DNA from: Ostrinia nubilalis | Lineage: Eukaryota; Arthropoda; Insecta; Lepidoptera; Crambidae | DNA length: 64,000 nt | NCBI RefSeq assembly: GCF_963855985.1 | Contig: NC_087090.1 | Span: forward strand, 15,932,501 to 15,996,500 | Direction: 5' to 3' | Shown: positions 59,701 to 64,000 of the stretch, piece after piece | Layout: each line of letters begins with the position of its first letter | Numbering within the stretch: position 1 is the first letter of the stretch | Notes under the pieces: generated by a model | Database searches by the model: none | What the model saw: the letters and a program-made list of their open reading frames with translations, nothing else | What the model was told of the DNA's origin: nothing | Translations under genes and position numbers: made by a program

Positions 59701-59822
59701 GACGGCGGCAAACTAAACGTATGACTCAAACTAGACTTGTTCAACTTATTCTTCCTCACGAACCCCCTGAACGACCTCTGCCGGCCGCTCTTACTCCTCA
59801 CGGAACTCGGACTTTGCCCCAT
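32783..59822 (-). CDS. EEPD1: Endonuclease/exonuclease/phosphatase family domain-containing protein 1 (556 aa, six exons)
   Basis: Minus-strand exons: 59822-59546, 55938-55257, 54131-53982, 48398-48238, 35349-35185, 33018-32783 (TGA). The 1671 nt equal 557 codons; human EEPD1 is of similar length (569 aa). I chose the ATG at 59822 over one six codons upstream because it gives MGQSPSS, a likely N-myristoylation start like the MG start of the vertebrate protein. Residues about 48-100 (NVNTATEEQL, LPGV, ALVSGIG) and 138-195 (VPGL, KSLDDLIKV) are two ComEA-like helix-hairpin-helix repeats. Residues about 280-556 are the EEP domain, ending GWSWGGPASPFCPVWAEI. WN294 is kept, but other active-site positions differ: QD328 for QE, NVF438 for NLH, GE470F for GDF, LTT for LDN, and SPF545 for S-D/E-H. 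In vertebrates the protein is linked to cholesterol efflux at the plasma membrane and to replication-fork repair. Loss of activity here is inference. Confidence 0.93.
33107..33245 (+). mobile_element. RTE-type LINE 3' fragment
   Basis: Encodes WTDDIIKVAGRRWTQAATNR and ALGEAYVQQWTSYGW, then (gat)n. The final part of the same LINE type; EEPD1 intron 5. Confidence 0.78.
33246..34818. other. EEPD1 intron 5, nothing recognised
   Basis: AT-rich intron, with two similar gatattttacacataaata-type words near 33590 and 33658. Confidence 0.5.
34819..35140 (-). pseudogene. Degenerate tandem copies of EEPD1 exon 5
   Basis: About 180 bp from the real exon 5 (35185-35349), the flanking intron and the exon's 3' half recur at 34970-35078. 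This includes the donor-side words cgagtacattgtccc and aattcccccaggaacaccag. A match to the exon's 5' part follows near 35112-35140, and a further piece of that 5' part (cattgaccaggatggt) lies at 34819-34850. Internal deletions and substitutions break the frame. These are remnants of one or two exon-plus-intron duplications. Confidence 0.75.
35421..36004. mobile_element. Element I: hAT-like MITE with 8-bp target duplication
   Basis: Inverted ends CATTCTGGGAGTGGGTAGTC extending for about 100 bp, flanked by AAAAAGTT (35413-35420 and 36005-36012). An 8-bp duplication with CA..TG ends fits the hAT group. It interrupts a copy of the mariner-like MITE seen at 18626-18936: removing it restores the words ccaaaaagttga..acaacctta. 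Lies in EEPD1 intron 4, just upstream (in gene orientation) of exon 5. Confidence 0.87.
36005..36080. mobile_element. Short copy of mariner-like MITE (right part)
   Basis: aaaaagttgacagcacaacc..cttattcc followed by tttgtaacaaagacgtgtt, matching the arms of 18626-18936 without the inner MITE. Its left part lies before 35413, separated by the hAT-like element I. Confidence 0.7.
37078..37250. mobile_element. Palindromic MITE in EEPD1 intron 4
   Basis: Ends agcacacttatcaacccTGA / agcacacttgtcaacccGGA in inverted orientation, GC-rich middle. Confidence 0.6.
37527..37717 (+). mobile_element. SINE copy lacking the tRNA head
   Basis: Starts at cctaagtctgtcgccataac and continues through the whole body to tcctcgttgtggataaaaac. 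Closely matches the body of 12233-12556. EEPD1 intron 4. Confidence 0.8.
38835..38940. mobile_element. Short copy of mariner-like MITE
   Basis: Roughly 100 bp from tgtgtcagaagaattgataa to gtgtcacgaactatatgac. It has the same arms as 18626-18936 and an uninterrupted centre. Confidence 0.72.
38943..39240. repeat. Two diverged copies of a unit of about 165 bp
   Basis: catttcatgaataaggtttg and acgaaaat occur at about 38945 and 39110; each copy ends with a gtgg/cg-acg-g-tggacgcgctat word. A third partial copy of that end lies at 38295-38345. Confidence 0.6.
39281..39355 (-). mobile_element. Terminal fragment of a hAT-like element
   Basis: Read on the minus strand, the piece begins CAGGGGTCTCCAAACTACGG, followed by CCCGCGGGCC. 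This is the usual end of hAT elements of the CAGGGGTC type. The other end was not found. Confidence 0.55.
39828..40048 (+). mobile_element. Short retroelement with CCGCGGCTTCGCCCGCG start, copy 2
   Basis: Second copy, nearly identical to 24645-24870, ending in cagacagacagagttacttt and ataatattagtagg. EEPD1 intron 4. A third, badly worn copy is suggested near 53140-53225. Confidence 0.78.
40730..40915 (+). mobile_element. Retroelement C-terminal fragment, family uncertain
   Basis: A plus-strand frame with CTRDASNRQTWKHIARRAT before a stop and gaagaagaa resembles the last residues of non-LTR retrotransposon polyproteins. EEPD1 intron 4. Confidence 0.45.
41741..41800 (-). mobile_element. tRNA-like SINE remnant
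   Basis: Read on the minus strand it contains ttgtgggttcgaagcccagt (box B-like) and gtcggggc. It abuts the TTAA of element A. Similar tRNA-like scraps occur at about 51612-51672 (minus), 52103-52150 (plus) and 50460-50520 (minus). Confidence 0.5.
42910..44074. mobile_element. Element C: TTAA-flanked MITE nested in B
   Basis: Ends CACTTAAGGACTCGC (left) and CACTTGAGGACTCGC (right, inverse), one mismatch, with TTAA at 42906-42909 and 44075-44078. It interrupts the right arm of B precisely at a TTAA: cgaattTTAA-type sequence continues after it as TTAAaagcagat, matching B's left arm. Subterminal GGGTC..GACCC words occur at both ends. Length 1165 bp including element D. Confidence 0.87.
43225..43811. 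mobile_element. Element D: TTAA-flanked MITE nested in C
   Basis: Inverted ends GAGCGTTTACGC with TTAA at 43221-43224 and 43812-43815; 587 bp, AT-rich inside. The ends do not begin with CCC, so membership in the piggyBac group rests on the TTAA alone. Confidence 0.7.
45019..46562. other. EEPD1 intron 4 between nested elements and LINE scrap
   Basis: No gene or clear element. A lysine-rich 69-codon frame at 45622 looks accidental. Confidence 0.5.
46563..46725 (-). mobile_element. RTE-type LINE 3' fragment
   Basis: Minus-strand ccagcagtggacgtcattcg and surrounding words match the LINE tail, with further pieces of the C-terminal coding end. Heavily degraded. EEPD1 intron 4. Confidence 0.6.
47331..47550 (+). 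mobile_element. tRNA-related SINE, third family
   Basis: A head with gtagctcgatagtttggtca and box B-like GGATTCGAATCGTGCC, followed by a body with gagccagtgtcagtcggctc. EEPD1 intron 4. Confidence 0.55.
48009..48190. mobile_element. Palindromic MITE beside EEPD1 exon 4
   Basis: Ends GGTCCTTCGAGC and inverse, with inner arms tttaccccttactaatt / attagtaagggggtaa and gttgaacgctgttttaa / ttaaaacactgttcaac. It ends 48 bp before the exon boundary at 48238. Confidence 0.7.
48660..48720 (+). mobile_element. Truncated SINE fragment
   Basis: ttcggcagttggagataata and gccagttcctctatggttga, followed by an abrupt ggataaaaatg tail; internal deletion. Beside EEPD1 exon 4. Confidence 0.6.
49605..49745 (+). 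mobile_element. Non-LTR retrotransposon C-terminal fragment
   Basis: A frame reading ADEAKKIGKTWSEIK and then a segment rich in R, W and D equivalents, resembling the end of LINE polyproteins. EEPD1 intron 3. Confidence 0.55.
49922..50432. repeat. Three side-by-side copies of a palindromic MITE
   Basis: Copy 1 (about 49922-50095) is a near-palindrome ending gcctaggcgcagaccaccga / tcggtggtctgcgcctaggc. Copy 2 (about 50130-50315) and a half copy 3 (about 50343-50432) repeat cttccatgttcatactta and agcccgaccaaactat. In EEPD1 intron 3. Confidence 0.82.
50433..53474. other. EEPD1 intron 3, mostly unassigned
   Basis: Holds only tRNA-like SINE scraps (about 50460, 51612, 52103). No exon or intact element seen. 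Confidence 0.5.
53475..53720 (+). mobile_element. RTE-type LINE tail followed by an unclassified repeat
   Basis: aaggtagcaggaaggctctg through ttcagcaatggatgtcct matches the LINE tail at 33107. The following gtcaagtttgtctcggggaa and aaactgtcattggacccgca recurs at about 53815-53850 and, diverged, at 40620-40660. EEPD1 intron 3. Confidence 0.6.
54375..54630 (+). mobile_element. RTE-type LINE fragment, degraded
   Basis: Frames recall the GHKARRNDGRW and LKLRPQAGKSE part of the RTE tail, ending in ctaacagtggtcgccttttg. EEPD1 intron 2. Confidence 0.6.
56451..56747 (+). repeat. Left LTR of copia element
   Basis: A 297-bp LTR starting TGTTAGGATA and ending CTCCTCGAACA. It matches the right LTR without any difference that I can find. 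It is AT-rich, with an AATAAAG in its last third that could serve as polyadenylation signal. Confidence 0.95.
56748..56763 (+). other. Primer binding site (initiator tRNA-Met half-molecule type)
   Basis: GGTTATGGGCCCAGCA directly abuts the left LTR. It is complementary to the anticodon-side interior of insect initiator tRNA-Met. Copia-type elements prime from a 5' tRNA fragment there rather than from the tRNA 3' CCA end. Confidence 0.85.
56856..58715 (+). CDS. Copia-type Gag N-terminus fused to reverse transcriptase-RNase H (619 aa)
   Basis: One uninterrupted frame. Residues about 1-37 look like the start of a copia Gag (YTNWKKKLILLL). They run straight into an acidic linker of the sort found after integrase, then into the Ty1/copia RT: KARLVARGF, FDVKTAFLYGEL, YGLKQAP, and the catalytic YVDD in AIYVDDGILIG. 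RNase H follows with YCDADFAGD, KSTTGF, STEAEY, and DNQSA. There is no zinc knuckle, no protease DSG motif, and no integrase HHCC or DDE region. The frame stays open across the deletion junction. The product might be an RT-RNase H expressed without processing, or the frame may simply not have had time to decay. Confidence 0.9.
   Translation: MSEENFKLSTLSKGEDYTNWKKKLILLLTAKDIDCVLEDNGVYEERVTDVFEDRVEDVEVDGGNTENIEDCIEENINLRGEVREDSAVEDSDGLRILPNRERRLPSRLMDYDLESSFLTFTEVLSSVDKDLWKKAIDEEKESLEKNKTWEIVERQEAGNRKIISSKWIFTIKPGGRYKARLVARGFLQKYNIDYKETYSPVVNTTSVRLLLAIAAQQGFKIKQFDVKTAFLYGELNEDIFMEIPLGYNIKDKENKVCKLKKSLYGLKQAPLMWNKRLTEFLKKLGLIQMKLDPCVFHNKNKNIYLAIYVDDGILIGKDEICLNKIINQLETEFEMRKFDKTEKFIGFDVLIEENFIKIFQESYINQLLDKFKYKSLKDSSHPDILIDTHQEGKGGDDDVHRYRQLIGSLLYLVNKTRLDLSFHVGYCSRHQEHPNLNDFANIKNIFRYIKNTVSSGIKYVRGSDLSLKAYCDADFAGDPDTRKSTTGFVVFYGGGPIHWCSRKQSVTALSSTEAEYISAAECIKDLLYIQSLIHELTGELPKTQLFVDNQSAIVLIKNGILNRRSKHIDVKYHFIKEKLDKNLLEIYYCPTKDNLADILTKPLDRTKFLRLRQCIVSDT
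58929..58936 (+). other. Polypurine tract of copia element
   Basis: AGAGGGGA directly before the right LTR, the expected plus-strand priming site. Confidence 0.75.
58937..59233 (+). repeat. Right LTR of copia element
   Basis: Same 297-bp sequence as the left LTR, followed directly by the TGTGG target duplication. Identical LTRs imply insertion too recently for substitutions to accumulate. Confidence 0.95.
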
Positions 59823-60069
59823 ATTATCACTCGAAATCAACTATCGATCATAACACCAACAATTTCACTGGAGACATGAAAAAACTAATTATAGATTATC
59901 ACGCCACACACAGTATAACCCGCGATTATATAATTTACACACGAGCTGAACTTAATCACCTCCTGTTGCACTCATCACGTTTTTTCCTAACAATACAATT
60001 TATTCGGTCATAAAATAAAAACTACTGAAAGCAGCCAACACAGCTTCCCTCCATCACCGAATCCGCCAC

Positions 60070-60130
60070 AATGACAAATGTCAATGACATGACAGCCAAA
60101 TGTCACATTGACGTTTACACTGACAGCTGT
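60070..60130 (-). promoter_or_regulatory. Candidate EEPD1 promoter segment with clustered TGACA words
   Basis: Within 250-310 bp upstream of the EEPD1 ATG the words tgacaaatgtcaatgaca, gacagccaaatgtcacat and actgacagctg give five or more TGACA/TGTCA sites. No TATA box was identified. Assignment as promoter is by position only. Confidence 0.3.
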
Positions 60131-60299
60131 AAATTACATCTTTTATAAAAAATCAGCAAAGAAATACTTTACTATACCGATTCAAGATTTTATAAAAATA
60201 AACTACTATAATAGTACGAAAAAGTAGAGCAGCGAGTATTCTACCACTACGTTACTACGATAATCAGTAATTTATCTTGTTATATCTAGAAAAAATTAT

Positions 60300-60378
60300 A
60301 ATCACTGATTACATTGTGGAAATCCTTGGGGAAGGCCTTTGTCCAGCAGTGGACGTCTTTCGGCTGAAACGAACGAAC
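60300..60378 (+). mobile_element. LINE 3' tail fragment
   Basis: tggaaatccttggggaaggc and cagcagtggacgtctttcgg match the RTE tail. About 480 bp upstream of the EEPD1 start. Similar short tails occur at 18033-18075, 12812-12860 and 25751-25780 (minus). Confidence 0.6.
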
Positions 60379-62275
60379 ACTGAACAAAGGGCAACTTCCG
60401 TTTTCCAATCCATTCGTCGGCCTCGATGAGTATTGCCAACATCAAAAAAGAACAAGAGATCATAGAGCAAAGTAAGAAGAGATTATCCATGAGAGAAGTG
60501 AGAGAACAGAGAAACTATGTGCGACTTCGATCCCGATTTCAACTTTATAAAAATCTGCAGTTCTTCTGATTTCGGAATATATTTAGTAAATATTTATGAC
60601 TTGGAAAGATACAGCATTGGTTCGAAGATATGAAAAAATAACAAGACCATCTTGATCAGAACAGTTTGGTTGATAATTTATTTGAATAATTCTCTGTACA
60701 ATGTCGCCAAAAAGCTTAGAATTAATAAACCTCTAACATTGTAGGCTACAATATAACGTTTAGGCAAATAACACTGCGTTACCTTTGTAAAGAAACACTA
60801 TTTACAGAGGCGAGTGTGGAAGTGAAGTGAACTGTGCCTGTAGACAATGTAACTTCGCTACGAAGCGAAAGGCTATCGAATCGCTTTTGATATACTTAGT
60901 ACGTTTACGTTGGCCCAGATGGCGCTATACTAACTTAGCGGAGTGGTTGGCAAAGACAAACATGATTCCGCAGTCAATTTTACGCTTTCTACACAATTAT
61001 TCTGGTAATTGATTCAATTAGCGATCGTTACATTATCTAGGGCACATAAGAGATACACGAGAGCCCCAGCATAGCAAACAGCATGAACAGTAAGTGAGAC
61101 ATAACTACCCACAGATTAGTTTGTGGACTATAGAAATGTCTTACAGCGCGAGGTTTTAGGCAAATACGTACGAATTCACAACTGTATTTGCTTTCATTTA
61201 GTTATTATATTATGCATTTCACGCCTAAACTGGTAGCAAATACGTTTGAGACCTAGGGTCCAAACGTTTTGCGTACTGAGATTACACAGGGTGACAATGG
61301 TTTACGATATGAGATAGGATAAAACCATCAAAACCGTTAATGCTGTTCGCTACGCTAGCGTCTCTCCTACAGTAGGTTTTCCATCGGTAGCTGATGTGAA
61401 CTCTCAAACCCACCAGTTTTCTCAAGATCACTGTCTGCTTTTACATTTTTTCTTTTACTCATATTAAAATTTTTATTACACTCGCATCGTCGGTTTCACG
61501 TTTCATGGCTGCCATTTCAGTATCCTTCTATATGTTTTTACTCTTTTTAGGCATTCATAAGGCAAATAGTATATGAAAAAATCATTTTATTTACAAAATC
61601 TGCTTAGCATTATAAAGGTTATCGGTTTATGAATGCGATAACTTCAATTTTATTGGATTTCATGTCATAAAAAACGATGATTTCTTTTCAATATTTACAC
61701 TTGCCCTTTCTAGAAAATATGTATTCTTTCGAGACCTTTTCTTGCATCAGAAACGAACCGACGGCTAAATAACGTAATTAACAACTAAAATGTTCTATTA
61801 AATATCGATCTATTCTATTGCGAAGCGTAACAAAAACTATCGATTGAGAATCTAATATTAAATCACTATAAGCTTTAGCAGTCGCAGACTGCTGGATCAA
61901 CAATGTAGGTATTCGCTCATACAACCAACAGGCTTAACGCCCTTGAAACTGTTCCTGTCATTTTAATTTTAATCGGTGATAATAAACAACTTTAAAAAGA
62001 GAATGTGCCATTTTTGATGCTTCACAAATATTAAGTTACATAAAAAAACAACAAAACAAAAAAATAATAATCGTTACATTCGTACCCCGAACAAATCGGG
62101 GATTAAATTATATTTTTATTGTATTATTAATATTATCCTATTTTTTATTACTTTATGTCTATTGAGGATGATAAGTGGCTAATACATAAAAAGAGACGTT
62201 TTGTTCTATATAAAAACACATATCACAGAAAGAAAATGTAATTAAAAACTGATATTTTGACTAGTATAAAAAGTA
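60379..62275. other. Spacer upstream of EEPD1
   Basis: No coding frame with recognisable motifs; AT-rich DNA up to element H. Confidence 0.5.
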
Positions 62276-62989
62276 GAGATGAAACGGATAGTTGTTTGGC
62301 CGGATACCGGATACCGGATATCCGGCCAGCTTCTAGGCCGGATAGCCGGATATCCGGCGGCCGGATAGTTGGCCCATTGTCTCGTTGCATGTCGTGACGA
62401 GTTTAGCGAAGCACAGGTGCTTCGAACGCGACCAGTGGGTCTATTAGTAGACTAGACTAGTCAAACTTTTCAAAAATCTAATCCGTCCGAATAGAATGTC
62501 AGATTTTGCCACTTGTCTAGGGGGCAGATAAATCCGGGCGATTTCGGTTGCCTTCGTGAGTGTGTGATAGAATAGCGTAAATTAAATTAGTTTACTTGCT
62601 GCGTAATCTGACTGAACTGCATCGTCTGCATCATGTCATCAGACCATCAGTGAAAAAAAGATCGCCTATTTTATTTGGCAATATTTATGTATTTGTCATT
62701 AGAGTGAATAGCTCAGAAAAATAAATTAGTTTTTTGAAAGGCCTTAATATGGCTTTTTTTGTAACTTAATGGAACTTTCAATAAAAGTCGTCATTATTAT
62801 AAGCCATTTTGTTGATATTTACCTCAAAGATTAATGTATTTCATTTTATTAATAGGAAATTGTCGTAGTTTTTTAATATCCGGTATCCGGCCGGATAGTG
62901 AGCTACTATCCGGTATCCGGCCGGATAGTACCTAAATTTAGGCCGGATATCCGGCCTACCGGATAGTTACCGGATATCCGTTTCATCTC
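62276..62989. mobile_element. Element H: TA-flanked MITE rich in CCGGATATCCGG words
   Basis: Ends GAGATGAAACGGATA and inverse between TA dinucleotides. Both subterminal regions are packed with short palindromes of the form GGCCGGATATCCGGCC. The middle is AT-rich and non-coding. Lies upstream of EEPD1. Confidence 0.8.
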
Positions 62990-64000
62990 TAATAAAAAGT
63001 TTAAAATACAATATTAATTTATGTGAGCGAAACTTACGGGTCTTTAGAAAACTATGCCGAAGGTGACAATCTTTACAATATGCCATTATGCTTTTTGTGT
63101 GGTTAATATTCATTGTATATAAAAATAACTGGATAATAATTTATATTTCATACGTATAGAAGCGGCCATGTTAATTTGGCACTTGTGCTAAACAAGTAAG
63201 TGCGATTTTACGTTGAATTAACAAAATTAGCAATTTTTTTAGTTCTATCAATGCCTCATTAACATGGCGTCGAGAAACAACCTACAGTAGTATACATCTA
63301 AGATTAAGTGTTTATAAATTATGCATTTTAGCCACCTAACTTACCCCGTTACAAAAATAGACAATCCACCAGCCTTTCGCGCGTACCTCGTTAATAACTC
63401 GTACAAATATTTCATATCAAAACTTTCCAATAATTCTTCATAATATACATGAGTGATTATTATACATCGAAATGCTTTTGCACACTTATTTAGTCATTAT
63501 AATGATTAATTTTCTGTGCAATATAAGAACTGCATTATATAATCTTGGAATGAAGTTGAGGGCCTTTCGAGATTTAGAAGATGACCATATTTAATTAAAC
63601 TATTACAGAATAATACAGTTAATTCAAACACTTTAGGTAATAATAATACTGTTTGCATTTTTTTAATGTGGACAATGATCGTAATTTCAAAACTATGTAA
63701 TAATACAAGAAAAAATAGCTGCCAATAATAATGATCTAAATAAGTGTAAACAAAAGCCAACATTATCATTTAATAATGTTAAAATTATTCAATACCTAAA
63801 CTACAACGTTAATAAGTTATACAAATCCCAAGATTATTTTATTAATTATAAATACTAGCTGTAGGGGAATTCACATAATGTGCCATGGTTTATAGAATCA
63901 GCTAAGTATGTACTGTAGGGCTCTTTCTGATTTAAGTACATTTGCAGGTTTATCTTTACTTTGTCTGGAAATTAAATATGGAGAATGCAGTAAATAATTG
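62990..64000. other. Spacer at window end
   Basis: Highly AT-rich; nothing recognised on either strand. Confidence 0.55.

Noticed and set aside
59838..59840. Upstream ATG of EEPD1 giving MISSDNMGQ
   Set aside because: The second ATG gives the MGQS start typical of a myristoylated protein, as in vertebrate EEPD1; the first is possible but less likely.
59439..59879. 146-codon plus-strand frame
   Set aside because: Antisense shadow of EEPD1 exon 1.

Overview
This is a eukaryotic window, almost certainly from a moth or butterfly (Lepidoptera). Genes are split by AT-rich introns with GT/AG borders. The spacer DNA is crowded with MITEs, tRNA-headed SINEs and RTE-type LINE scraps of types common in lepidopteran genomes. 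There is no bacterial or viral gene organisation. Species cannot be named from the sequence.

Four protein-coding genes could be assembled by hand with consistent splice phases. (1) MROH1 (+ strand, 6535-18552): nine exons giving 1513 codons up to a stop. The N-terminal roughly 170 residues are missing and probably lie before the window. (2) and (3) Two tandem paralogues of unknown function on the - strand (22278-25221, 230 aa; 25632-29634, 227 aa). Each has five exons and ends in a short separate exon carrying a CxxCDETA motif. (4) EEPD1 (- strand, 32783-59822): six exons, 556 aa. It has a probable N-myristoylation start, two helix-hairpin-helix repeats, and an endonuclease/exonuclease/phosphatase domain in which most catalytic residues are replaced.

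Mobile DNA fills most of the rest. EEPD1 intron 1 holds a very young, internally deleted Ty1/copia element (56451-59233). Its two 297-bp LTRs look identical, it has a 5-bp target duplication and a copia-type primer site, and its 619-codon frame fuses the start of Gag directly to reverse transcriptase-RNase H. EEPD1 intron 4 holds a four-level nest of inverted-repeat elements (41806-45014); three of the four levels are flanked by TTAA. Other TTAA elements lie at 20665-22066 (with a decayed piggyBac transposase) and 23408-23616. hAT-like, mariner-like and Harbinger-like MITEs are scattered through introns and spacers, several nested in one another.

Three exons of otherwise ordinary genes have been copied in tandem with flanking intron: MROH1 exons 6 and 8, and EEPD1 exon 5. 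Exon numbers count from the first exon visible here. The copies are mostly broken, but two copies of MROH1 exon 8 keep an open frame and a splice donor. Region by region: 1-6534 repeats and spacer; 6535-18552 MROH1; 18553-22277 spacer with MITEs and a TTAA element; 22278-29634 the paralogue pair; 29635-32782 spacer; 32783-59822 EEPD1 with large TE-filled introns; 59823-64000 EEPD1 upstream DNA and spacer with one MITE.
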